A stretch of 39,605 nucleotides of DNA from CAVVYA01 sp964577835. GTDB taxonomy: Bacteria > Pseudomonadota > Alphaproteobacteria > SMXQ01. Position 1 is the stretch's first letter, and each line of letters begins with the position of its first letter. This document shows, piece after piece, positions 1-7,540 of the stretch. The position numbers and the translations under genes were made by a program. The stretch is from assembly GCA_964577835.1 (NCBI GenBank), contig CAZOBN010000029.1:1-39605 (forward strand). The letters run 5' to 3'. The notes below the pieces were generated by a model. The model was not told the DNA's origin. It saw only the letters and a program-made list of their open reading frames with translations, and did no database searches.

Positions 1-474
1 ACCCGCATCAGCTTCCAGGTCACCTCGAAGATCGACAGCCGCACCATCCTGGGCGAGCCGGGCGGCGAGCAACTGCTCGGCCAGGGCGACATGCTCTATA
101 TGGCGGGCGGCGGACGGATCTCGCGCGTGCACGGGCCGTTCGTCTCCGACCGGGAGGTGGAAAAGGTCGTCAATGCCCTGAAAAGCCAGGGCGAACCGGA
201 CTATCTGGAAGCCGTCACCGAGGACGACGACAGCGGCCTGCTGCCCGGCTTCGGCGGGGCTGGCGAAGGCTCGGGCGACGCCCTATATGATCAGGCGGTG
301 GCACTGGTCTGCCGCGAGCGCAAGGCTTCGACGAGCTTCGTGCAGCGGCATCTCCAGATCGGCTACAACCGCGCGGCGCGCATCATCGAACGCATGGAAG
401 CGGAAGGCGTTATCAGCACGGCCAACCATGTGGGCAAACGCGAGGTGCTCGGGCGCAATATCGACGAACGTTGA
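1..474 (+). CDS. ftsK: DNA translocase FtsK, C-terminal part (5' truncated by window edge)
   Basis: The last 157 codons of an FtsK/SpoIIIE-type DNA translocase; the start lies outside the window. FtsK sits at the division septum and pumps chromosome ends toward the dif site, where its C-terminal gamma domain activates XerCD recombination. Visible here are the end of the motor domain (TRISFQVTSKIDSRTILGE, then GDMLYMAGGGRISRVHGPFVSD), an acidic linker, and a winged-helix gamma domain in the last 65 residues (DALYDQAVALVCRERKAST, then NRAARIIERMEAEGVI). The final residues resemble the usual FtsK ending. lolA and, further on, xthA follow on the same strand, an order I recall as common in alphaproteobacteria. 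Confidence 0.95.
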   Translation, partial: TRISFQVTSKIDSRTILGEPGGEQLLGQGDMLYMAGGGRISRVHGPFVSDREVEKVVNALKSQGEPDYLEAVTEDDDSGLLPGFGGAGEGSGDALYDQAVALVCRERKASTSFVQRHLQIGYNRAARIIERMEAEGVISTANHVGKREVLGRNIDER

Positions 475-550
475 ACGCGCCGTTCGACGGGCGCCGAGCG
501 GGCGCTCTGCCGGGCCACCGACCGTTCCTCAATTTCACGGCAGATTTCAT

Positions 551-1216
551 ATGTTTGACGTCCTGGCGCGGTTGACGCGCCGCGCTGCTCTCGTCGCACT
601 CGCCGCCAGCCTTTTGGTCGCCCCGCTTTGCGGCGCCTTTGCCGCCGCCAAGGCGGTTCCGGCCAAGCTCGACGACAAGCAGAAGGCCGAGCTCGCGCGG
701 GTCGAGACTTATCTCAACGGTATCCGCACCCTGCGCGCCCGGTTCCTGCAGGTCGCCGACGACGGCGCCAACGCGGAAGGGGATGTGCTGATCTCGCGCC
801 CCGGCCTGATGCGCATCGAATACGACCCGCCGGTGCCCCATCTGATCGTCACGACCGGCAATTTCCTCATCTATCACGAGAAAAAGCTCAATCAGACCAG
901 TCACATCCCGCTGTCGAGCAGCCTCGCCGGATTTCTCGTGCGCGACCAGATCCGGCTGTCGGGCGATGTGGTGGTCACCGGTCTGCAGCAGCAGAAAGGC
1001 GCGATCCGCGTCAGCCTGGTCAAAGCGGACGAGCCCGAGGCCGGCCAGCTCACCCTCGTGTTCAGCGACGGGCCTCTGCAGTTGCGCCAATGGAGCGTCA
1101 CGGATGCCCAGGGCGCGGTCACCCGAATCACCTTGGTCAATCCGGAATTCGGCGTGCCGCTCGACAAGAAGCTCTTCGCTTTCGATCCGCCGCAACGCGA
1201 GCGCCCGGATCGCTGA
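551..1216 (+). CDS. lolA: LolA-family outer-membrane lipoprotein carrier protein
   Basis: Predicted periplasmic chaperone of 221 aa that would carry lipoproteins from the inner-membrane LolCDE complex to the outer membrane. The first 35 residues form a signal peptide: an arginine-containing n-region (MFDVLARLTRR), a hydrophobic core (AALVALAASLLVA) and a likely cut near AFAA. The mature part has the LolA pattern: an early TLRARFLQ segment, GDVLISRPGLMRIEYDPP, LIVTTGNFLIYHEKKLNQ, and a late RITLVNPEFGVPLDKKLFAF. The ATG at 551 was chosen because it begins the signal peptide; the open frame extends further upstream only through ftsK. It lies 76 bp after ftsK and could share its transcript. Confidence 0.9.
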   Translation: MFDVLARLTRRAALVALAASLLVAPLCGAFAAAKAVPAKLDDKQKAELARVETYLNGIRTLRARFLQVADDGANAEGDVLISRPGLMRIEYDPPVPHLIVTTGNFLIYHEKKLNQTSHIPLSSSLAGFLVRDQIRLSGDVVVTGLQQQKGAIRVSLVKADEPEAGQLTLVFSDGPLQLRQWSVTDAQGAVTRITLVNPEFGVPLDKKLFAFDPPQRERPDR

Positions 1217-1665
1217 GGCGGCTCACGACGAAGTGAATAACAGCCCGTATTTGCCGGTGCGGAATCAGGTCGTCGCATCATTGAACCGCGCAAAAGGCTT
1301 CCCACATAACTGAAAGTGCGAAGCGCCGACTTCGCTGAGGGCGGTTCCCCTGCCGCCCTCCCGGCTCGATCGAGCCATGGACGCCCGGCCATCACCCCCT
1401 CTGGTCGGGCGTCCGCTTGTACGGCCCGGCTCAGCTTCGATTTCCTCATATTTACTCCGCGATTCCAAGCGGAACCGAGCGAGCCGGTCCATGCGCCCGG
1501 CTTAGGTTGAGCCGGGCTTCGTCGCCATGGCGCCGGAAACGGCCGTCGAGAAACCCGCGCGCAAGACGGACTCGGAGCGCGCAAGACGAAAGTGGAAGAG
1601 ACGTTGAAGCGGCTGGAGCGAGTTGACCAGCCCTCACCATGGCCGGATCTGACCGCGCCATCCCT
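1217..1665. other. 449-bp gene-free stretch between lolA and the NYN gene
   Basis: No convincing coding sequence. lolA reads in from the left and the minus-strand NYN gene ends on the right, so both 3' ends face this gap. The clearest content is a run of three inverted repeats at 1337-1414, listed separately. The rest (1415-1665) is GC-rich with no T-run, tRNA-like or promoter-like structure that I can support. Confidence 0.6.
1337..1414. repeat. Cluster of three consecutive inverted repeats
   Basis: Three hairpins lie end to end. The first has an 8-bp perfect stem, GAGGGCGG at 1337-1344 with CCGCCCTC at 1353-1360. The second is a 14-bp palindrome GGCTCGATCGAGCC at 1363-1376. The third is a 12-bp stem with one G-T pair, 1379-1390 with 1403-1414, beginning GGACGCCCG. 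None is followed by a T-run. They may act as a bidirectional transcription block between the converging lolA and NYN genes, or be part of a structured RNA; sequence alone does not decide. Confidence 0.55.
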
Positions 1666-2376
1666 TCATTTCAGGCGCACCTCTCCATCAGCTCCATCAG
1701 CGATCTTAAAGAGCTCTGATTTCTTGAGGACGTTCTTCCACGTTCCATGACCCTTTCTGTAGTCCCGCATCTGCTCCGACAATTTCTTGCCGAAGGGCTG
1801 AAGCGTGACCGGTTTGCCGCCGGCCGCAAGGTCGAGTTCGCGATAGATAGCCAGCAGTTTCCTTTGTGTCTCTGTATCGATGACAGACGCTTTTGCGGCG
1901 TGAGGCCCAGCGCTGGCCGCAGCCGGTTTCCTTACCGGCGCGGGCTTAGCCGTTTTGTCACCCACGATCATGAAATGGTCGAACGCTAATTGCAGCCACG
2001 CGGGTGCCTTCGCTTCGCCGATGCCATCAACTCCCTTGCCATGCTTCCGGATGTGCATGGCCAGTTGCGTGAAGTCGGCATCGCTCGACGCGATGACGGC
2101 GTGATCGAACATGTCGCAGTGGAGGAAAGACACCGCGTCGATGGTGAGGGCGAAGTCACTGGCATTCTGCTTGTTGGCGCTGGGCGGCGTCAGCGCCGGC
2201 TCGATGTGATGGGCCGCCATGGCCTTCTCCCATTTCTTGAGGCTCACCGGACCGCCGTAGCATCGGGCGATGGTTAGTTTGCCCAATTGACGGCAATGCT
2301 CAAGGCAAGCCGACAGGTGCCTGGTGGACGCATTCTCCGCATCGATGAACAGCGCTACTCTGATCTTGTTCGGCAT
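1666..2376 (-). CDS. NYN-domain (LabA/DUF88-type) protein with OST-HTH-like C-terminus
   Basis: A 236-aa protein with an N-terminal NYN (PIN-like) nuclease fold. The conserved acidic residues are visible: FIDAENAS near residue 12, NASDFALTIDAV with D74 and D80, and IASSDADF with D99 and D101. The central KQN..D segment is also typical. NYN domains of this family are predicted metal-dependent RNases. After an Ala/Pro-rich linker (about 142-160), the last 70 residues (RKLLAIYRELDLA, KKLSEQMRDYRKG, KSELFKIADG) resemble an OST-HTH/LOTUS RNA-binding module. The gene stands alone on the minus strand, convergent with lolA. Its RNA substrate is unknown. Confidence 0.85.
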   Translation of the reverse strand: MPNKIRVALFIDAENASTRHLSACLEHCRQLGKLTIARCYGGPVSLKKWEKAMAAHHIEPALTPPSANKQNASDFALTIDAVSFLHCDMFDHAVIASSDADFTQLAMHIRKHGKGVDGIGEAKAPAWLQLAFDHFMIVGDKTAKPAPVRKPAAASAGPHAAKASVIDTETQRKLLAIYRELDLAAGGKPVTLQPFGKKLSEQMRDYRKGHGTWKNVLKKSELFKIADGADGEVRLK

Positions 2377-2650
2377 AGGCGAAACCCGATTTATGGGACC
2401 AAGTGTTACGGACTATGAACCATCGCGCCGCGATATCAATCCTCTCCGACCGAATCGAAATCCCGCTCGGGCACATGCTGCTCCTGGCGTGGGGTGATGT
2501 TGATTGGGCTGGAACTCGATGACCAGCCAGAGCGCGTGGCACGCGATCTGAACCAGCGCTTTGGCGCTTGCGAACCGGCGGGAATCCCAACTAAGTAGGC
2601 GCCACCCCATTGGCGCGGCACTCTCCGCGCGATCCCGCCCGCGAGTCCTC

Positions 2651-3328
2651 ATGATCGAGCGCCCAGACTCCCTCGCTTTTCCGACCCCGCCCCTGCCCAC
2701 GCTGCCGATCGCCGGCAGCGCAGCGCGTTTTCCGGTCGGCGCGATTTATGCCTTCACCGGCACCTATGGCGCGAACCGCGCCGAACCGGCGGTCTTCACC
2801 AAGGGCAGCCATACGGTGATCGAGAGCGGCGCCCCCATGCCCTATCCGAGTGCCACCAAAATGCTCGAGCCGGAGATCGAGCTGGTGGTGGCGGTCGGCG
2901 CCGAAGGCCGCGACCTCGCGGACGCCGCGGCGGCGAAGCGCGTCGTGTTCGGCTACGCGGTGGGCCTCGACATGACCCGGCGCGACATCCAGCGCGCCGC
3001 GCGCAACGAGGGCAAGCCGTGGGACATGGCGAAGACCTTCGACGGCGCCTCGCCCATCGGCGCGATTCACAGGGCCGAAACGATCGGTCATCCCGAGCGC
3101 GGCGCCATCACGCTCGACGTCAACGGCGCGCGCGCCCAGGAAGGGGACCTGTCGCAGACGGCCTGGACGCCGCTGACTCTCGTCGCCATGCTCAGCCGCT
3201 TCGTGGCGCTGCGGCCCGGGGATCTCGTTTTCACCGGCACGCCGACCGGCGAGATCGAGCTCCAGCCCGGCGACAAGCTCGACGGCCGCATCGACGGTCT
3301 CGGCTCCCTCCTCGTCACCATCGGTTGA
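2651..3328 (+). CDS. Fumarylacetoacetate hydrolase (FAH) family protein
   Basis: A 225-aa member of the FAH superfamily, which comprises cytosolic metal-dependent hydrolases, decarboxylases or hydratases acting on acyl-pyruvates and related oxo-acids. The metal-binding carboxylates are visible as EPEIELVVAVG (E75, E77) and GYAVGLDMTRRD (D107). They are followed by the usual KTFDGASPIG, TPLTLVAMLSRF and the closing GDLVFTGTPTGEIELQPGD. The ATG at 2651 fits the family start; the frame is open upstream, but that part has no family similarity. It is 12 bp ahead of xthA and probably co-transcribed with it. Substrate specificity cannot be told. Confidence 0.9.
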   Translation: MIERPDSLAFPTPPLPTLPIAGSAARFPVGAIYAFTGTYGANRAEPAVFTKGSHTVIESGAPMPYPSATKMLEPEIELVVAVGAEGRDLADAAAAKRVVFGYAVGLDMTRRDIQRAARNEGKPWDMAKTFDGASPIGAIHRAETIGHPERGAITLDVNGARAQEGDLSQTAWTPLTLVAMLSRFVALRPGDLVFTGTPTGEIELQPGDKLDGRIDGLGSLLVTIG

Positions 3329-3340
3329 GTATCGCGCCTC

Positions 3341-4135
3341 ATGTCTCTCCGTATCGCCACCTGGAACATCAATTCCGTTCGCCTGCGCATCGAGATGGTG
3401 CGGCAGTTCATCGAACAGACCGAGATCGACGTGCTCTGCCTGCAGGAGACCAAGGCGCACAACGACGTGTTTCCGTTCGACGCGCTGCGCGTGCTCGGCT
3501 TTCCCCATATCCACGCCCAGGGCATGAAAAGCTACAACGGCACCGCGATTCTCTCGAAGGTGCCGTTCACCGCCGGCGATGCGCGCCAGTGGTGCGAGAA
3601 GGACGATTGCCGCCATTCCATCGCCGTGCTGGCGGACGGCACCGAGATCCATAACTTCTACGTGCCGGCCGGCGGCGACATTCCCGATCCGGCGGTGAAT
3701 GTGAAGTTCGCTCACAAGCTGCGCTTTCTCGACGAGATGGAGACCTGGTTCGCGGCGCGCGCCAATCCGAAGAACCGCATGGTGCTGGTGGGCGATCTCA
3801 ACATCGCGCCGCTCGAGACCGACGTCTGGGCGCACAAGGCGCTGCTCAAGGTGGTGAGCCACACGCCGGTCGAGGTCGACCGCCTGACCAAGGTGCAGGC
3901 GTCGCATCATTGGGTCGATGCGGTGCGCCATTTCATCCCGCCCGAGCGCCAGCTCTTCACCTGGTGGAGCTATCGCGCGCGCGACTGGGATGCCGCCGAC
4001 AAGGGCCGCCGGCTCGATCACATCTGGGTGACGCCGAGCCTGCAGGGCGAGCTCGCCGCCGCCGAGGTGATGCGCGACGCGCGCGGCTGGCAATTGCCGT
4101 CCGACCACGTGCCGGTGATCGTCACGCTAAAGTGA
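3341..4135 (+). CDS. xthA: Exodeoxyribonuclease III
   Basis: A 264-aa AP endonuclease/3'-5' exonuclease of the EEP fold that repairs abasic sites and 3' blocks in DNA. Active-site motifs are complete: IATWNINSVRLR (N9), LCLQETKAHN (E36), VLVGDLNIAPLETDVW (D152, N154), the RLDHIW segment, and the terminal LPSDHVPVIV with the catalytic D255/H256 pair. Length is normal for the family. The gene ends the left-hand housekeeping block; the CRISPR-Cas locus begins directly downstream. Confidence 0.95.
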   Translation: MSLRIATWNINSVRLRIEMVRQFIEQTEIDVLCLQETKAHNDVFPFDALRVLGFPHIHAQGMKSYNGTAILSKVPFTAGDARQWCEKDDCRHSIAVLADGTEIHNFYVPAGGDIPDPAVNVKFAHKLRFLDEMETWFAARANPKNRMVLVGDLNIAPLETDVWAHKALLKVVSHTPVEVDRLTKVQASHHWVDAVRHFIPPERQLFTWWSYRARDWDAADKGRRLDHIWVTPSLQGELAAAEVMRDARGWQLPSDHVPVIVTLK

Positions 4136-4326
4136 CGAAGGCAAAGGTCCGCGCCCTAGAGGGGCGTCCATCATCCCCCTGACCATCGCAGAATCGCTGG
4201 CGCGCCTTCTTTCCCGTCATGCCCCAGCCAAGCCGGAGTAAAGGAAAGGCGTGTTGATGGCTTGCTGCTCGAAACGCGAAGGCAGGCCGCGATCTACCCC
4301 CTGCATTTTGGAGCGATTCGAGGAAT

Positions 4327-4401
4327 CCCCCCGAAGACAAAGTCTTCGGGGGTAATCCTTCAGTGGAAAACCACTTTACCGTGGTTTCCCAACCGACTCC
4401 C
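4327..4401 (-). ncRNA. Predicted tracrRNA of the type II-C CRISPR system
   Basis: Read on the minus strand, 4401-4379 matches the array repeat over 23 nt with one mismatch (the repeat and the tracrRNA would face each other as U-U). It is therefore an anti-repeat for a crRNA transcribed on the minus strand. Next come TAA, a perfect 5-bp hairpin AGTGG-TTTT-CCACT (4375-4362), a short linker, and an 11-bp hairpin with a 3-nt loop (CCCCGAAGAC arm, 4352-4328), a likely terminator. The order anti-repeat, nexus-like hairpin, terminal hairpin is that of known tracrRNAs, including the UAA just before the nexus. A promoter-like sequence upstream would start transcription at about 4401. The total is about 75 nt. 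Confidence 0.85.
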
Positions 4402-4407
4402 GAATGA

Positions 4408-4436
4408 ATGTTGCACCCGATACAACGCCCCGTCAA
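4408..4436 (-). promoter_or_regulatory. Putative tracrRNA promoter
   Basis: On the minus strand, TTGACG (4436-4431) is followed after 17 nt by CAACAT (4413-4408). The -35 box is close to consensus and the -10 is weak (3 of 6). Predicted initiation, 6-7 nt further on, falls at about 4401, exactly at the first base of the anti-repeat. That coincidence supports the call. Confidence 0.45.
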
Positions 4437-4440
4437 TAAT
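4411..4440 (+). promoter_or_regulatory. Putative cas9-cas1-cas2 promoter
   Basis: TTGCAC (4411-4416), an 18-nt spacer and AATAAT (4435-4440, 5 of 6 to the sigma-70 -10) point rightward toward cas9, whose ATG is 40 bp further on. It overlaps the predicted tracrRNA promoter on the other strand almost completely. Confidence 0.45.
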
Positions 4441-4480
4441 CATGCTTGTCTGGATTAAGGGAGTGAAGTCGGGGGAAGAG

Positions 4481-7400
4481 ATGGAGATACGCGACGAACT
4501 GACCCTTGGCATCGACCTGGGCATTGCTTCATGCGGCTGGGCGATTATCAAGGACGGCGGCCAGAGCCGGGAAATCCTCGATTGGGGCGCCCGGACATTC
4601 GACGCGCCGGAAACCGACAAGGAGCGCACGCCAACCAATCAGCTCCGGCGACAGCACAGGGGGCTCCGGAAGGTCATCCGACGCCGCCGGCAGCGGATGG
4701 CCGAGATCAGGCGGCTCTTCAAGGCTAACCAATTGTTGGACAGCGACAGCAAGTCCGCCTTGAAAGTTTCCGGTCTCGATCCGTGGCGGTTGCGCGTCGA
4801 AGGTCTCGACCGTAGGCTGACGGGCAAGGAGCTGGCCATCGCTCTCGGCCACATCGCCAAACATCGCGGCTTCAGGTCGAACAGCAAGCGCAAATCGAAC
4901 GAGTCGTCCGACGACTCCAAAATGCTGAGCGCCATCCGCGAAACCAGAGACAAACTTGCCGTCTATCGCACTGTCGGCGAAATGTTTGCGAAAGATGAGG
5001 CATTCATCGTCCGAAAGCGCAATCGGGATGGCGACTATTCGCGCTCGGTCCTGCGCGACGATCAGGAACGAGAAACCAGGCTTCTGCTGAGCCAACAGCG
5101 CCGCATGGGCAATACGCTGGCAAGCGAGAAGATCGAGCACGATTTCATCTCGATCGCTTTTTTTCAACGCCCCCTGGCCGATAGCGAAGACAAAGTCGGC
5201 TGGTGCCCGTTCGAGTCCGACCAGCGCCGCGCCGCGAAACGGTCGCCATCCTTCGAACTTTTTCGCTTCCTCGCCCGTCTAACGACGCTGCGCCCTCAAT
5301 CATTCAACGGTGATCGCGCCTTAACGCCTAGCGAGATCGCTATGGTCAGCGCCGATTTTGGTAGCCAGAACGGCATGACCTTCAAACGCCTGCGCAAGAT
5401 GCTCGACCTCGACATTACCACGCGCTTCGATGGCCTGACGCCGGAAGACGAGGGTAAGCGCGATGTCGTCAACCGCAGCGCGGGAAACGGCTGTATGCAG
5501 GGCACCAAGGCCTTGCGCGATGCGCTCGGCACAGCAGGTTGGAATACTTTTCGCGATACGCCGGACAAGTTGGACCGCATCGCCTTCGTGCTGACCTTCC
5601 GCGAGGACCTGGCCTCGATCCGCAAGGGTCTGGAGGAGATCGGTTTGGCGCCGCTGATCCTCGACGCTCTGATGGCCGGCGTGGAGCGCGGCGATTTCTC
5701 GGACTTCAAAGGCGCGGGCAACATTTCGCCCAAAGCATGCCGCGCGATCATCGACCATCTGAGACTCGGCCTCGTCTACTCCGACGCTTGCGAGGCGGCC
5801 GGCTACGATCACGCCAAGCGCCCTGAGATCAAGCTGGACCAGATCGCCAATCCGGTGGCGCGAAAGGCTCTGACCGAAGCCATCAAACAGGTGCGAGCCA
5901 TCGTGCAGGAGTACGGCTTACCTAGCCACATCCATATTGAACTCGCCCGTGAGGTCGGCAAGAGCAAGGAGGAGCGCGACGAAATCAAAAGCGGCATGGA
6001 AAGGCGCAACAAAGCCAAGGATCGGTTGGTCGAGGAATTCCGCGAGGCGGTCGGTGCGGCACCGCGCGGCGAGGACATGCTGCGCTTCGAGCTATGGAAG
6101 GAGCAGAAAGGCCGTTGCCTGTATTGTGACCAACCAATCGATCCCGGCGCGGTCGTTTCCTCCGACAATGCGATCCAGATCGATCACATCCTGCCGTGGA
6201 GCCGCTCCGGCGATGACAGCTTCGTGAATAAGACACTCTGTCACGCGGGCTGCAATCAGGACAAGAAAGGCCGCACGCCCTTCGAATGGTTCGGGAGGGA
6301 CGAAACGCGCTGGACAGCTTTCACCGCTGGCGTTGAAGGCGTCAAGGAGATGAAGGGGCGGAAGAAACGGAATTATGTCCTGAAAGACGCCAAAATCCTG
6401 GAGGAAAAATTCAGACCCCGGAATCTGAGCGATACGAAATATGCGACTCGTCTGCTGCTCGATACGCTTTCCCGCTGGTTTCCGGACGATGGCAAGGTCC
6501 ACGTTTACGCCCGTCCCGGTCCGCTGACGGACCGGCTGCGCCGCGGCTGGGGAATACAGGACCTCAAGAAAACGCTGGAACCCGATGGGGAGAAGCGCAG
6601 GGCCGACGACAGACATCATGCCCTCGACGCTCTGATCGTGGCTGCCACCAGCCAATCTGCGCTGATGGAGTTGACAAAAGCTTTTCAGGAGGCCGAGCGG
6701 ATCGGCGCGCATCGCGATTTCTCCGACCTGCCGCCGCCGTGGCCGGGATTTGTCGAGGAAGTGCGGGAGAAATTTCCTCGCATCTTCATTAGCCGCGCCG
6801 AACGCCGACGAGCGCGCGGCGAAGCGCATGCCGCAACCATCCGTCAGATCGCGGAGTGCGACGGCGATATCGTGATTTTCGAGCGAAAGAAAGTGGATTC
6901 ACTGACGGAAAAGGATATTGACCGTATCAAGGACCCGGGCCGCAACGCGAAGCTGATCGAGAACATCCGCGCATGGATCGTAGCGGGCAAGCAGAAGAAT
7001 ACCTGGCCCAAATCGCCGAAAGGCGATGACGTGAAGAAGGTGAGCCTCCGCACCAACAAGAAGGCGGATGTTCTGATACGCGATGGCGCGGCTGATCGGG
7101 GCGAGATGGTCCGCGTGGATGTGTTTCGAAAGAAAAGCAAGAAGGGAGACTGGGAGTATTTCTTGGTCCCGGTGTATCCGCACCAAGTGGTCGATGCGGT
7201 GAACTGGCCAAAGCCGCCTAACCGCGCGGTCGCGCAATCCAAGGAGGAGGATGAATGGTTCGAGATGGCCGACGGCTACGAGTTCATATGGAGCTTGCAC
7301 CCGCTTTCGTTCATCGAACTGGAAAAGCCGGATGGTACGTTCATTGACGGCTATTTTCGGGGAATGGACAGAAGTACCGGGAACGTGAGTGTTTCGGCGC

Positions 7401-7540
7401 ATCATTCCAAAACGGAGATCGTTAAAGGGATTGGGCCGCGCCGGTTGAACTCCTTACGGAAGATTTCGGTTGATCGCCTGGGCCGTCGTTTCCCCATCGA
7501 ACGCGAGACCCGCACATGGCATGGCGCGGTCTGCACCTGA
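4481..7540 (+). CDS. cas9: Type II-C CRISPR-associated endonuclease Cas9
   Basis: RNA-guided DNA endonuclease of 1019 aa, in the compact II-C size class. RuvC-I is LTLGIDLGIASCGWAII (catalytic D12). An Arg-rich bridge helix follows (QLRRQHRGLRKVIRRRRQR, about 50-70), then the REC region. RuvC-II is HIHIELAREVGKSKEER (E487). The HNH domain has QIDHILPWSRSGDD (D568, H569) and N592. RuvC-III is DDRHHALDALIVA (H713, D716). The remaining 300 residues would be the wedge/PAM-interacting part. All catalytic residues are present, so it should be active. The HNH carries two cysteine pairs (CLYC, CHAGC), suggesting a zinc site. The ATG at 4481 was chosen for its GGGGGA ribosome site five bases upstream and because RuvC-I follows at once; an in-frame ATG at 4442 lacks one. 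It overlaps cas1 by 25 bp. Confidence 0.96.
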   Translation: MEIRDELTLGIDLGIASCGWAIIKDGGQSREILDWGARTFDAPETDKERTPTNQLRRQHRGLRKVIRRRRQRMAEIRRLFKANQLLDSDSKSALKVSGLDPWRLRVEGLDRRLTGKELAIALGHIAKHRGFRSNSKRKSNESSDDSKMLSAIRETRDKLAVYRTVGEMFAKDEAFIVRKRNRDGDYSRSVLRDDQERETRLLLSQQRRMGNTLASEKIEHDFISIAFFQRPLADSEDKVGWCPFESDQRRAAKRSPSFELFRFLARLTTLRPQSFNGDRALTPSEIAMVSADFGSQNGMTFKRLRKMLDLDITTRFDGLTPEDEGKRDVVNRSAGNGCMQGTKALRDALGTAGWNTFRDTPDKLDRIAFVLTFREDLASIRKGLEEIGLAPLILDALMAGVERGDFSDFKGAGNISPKACRAIIDHLRLGLVYSDACEAAGYDHAKRPEIKLDQIANPVARKALTEAIKQVRAIVQEYGLPSHIHIELAREVGKSKEERDEIKSGMERRNKAKDRLVEEFREAVGAAPRGEDMLRFELWKEQKGRCLYCDQPIDPGAVVSSDNAIQIDHILPWSRSGDDSFVNKTLCHAGCNQDKKGRTPFEWFGRDETRWTAFTAGVEGVKEMKGRKKRNYVLKDAKILEEKFRPRNLSDTKYATRLLLDTLSRWFPDDGKVHVYARPGPLTDRLRRGWGIQDLKKTLEPDGEKRRADDRHHALDALIVAATSQSALMELTKAFQEAERIGAHRDFSDLPPPWPGFVEEVREKFPRIFISRAERRRARGEAHAATIRQIAECDGDIVIFERKKVDSLTEKDIDRIKDPGRNAKLIENIRAWIVAGKQKNTWPKSPKGDDVKKVSLRTNKKADVLIRDGAADRGEMVRVDVFRKKSKKGDWEYFLVPVYPHQVVDAVNWPKPPNRAVAQSKEEDEWFEMADGYEFIWSLHPLSFIELEKPDGTFIDGYFRGMDRSTGNVSVSAHHSKTEIVKGIGPRRLNSLRKISVDRLGRRFPIERETRTWHGAVCT

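Noticed and set aside
2591..4108. 505-codon open frame antisense to the FAH-family gene and xthA
   Set aside because: It is antisense to two well-supported genes, has His/Arg/Asp-rich composition typical of reverse-strand GC-rich DNA, and matches no family.
4379..4480. tracrRNA on the plus strand (same direction as cas9)
   Set aside because: After a plus-strand anti-repeat there is only a weak GTTG/CAAC hairpin and no terminator before cas9. The minus strand gives the full anti-repeat, nexus-like hairpin and terminal hairpin.
4262..4480. N-terminal extension of Cas9 to the upstream ATGs at 4262 or 4442
   Set aside because: The extension covers the tracrRNA region and both putative promoters, shows no Cas9 similarity, and those ATGs lack a ribosome site. 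ATG 4481 has one.
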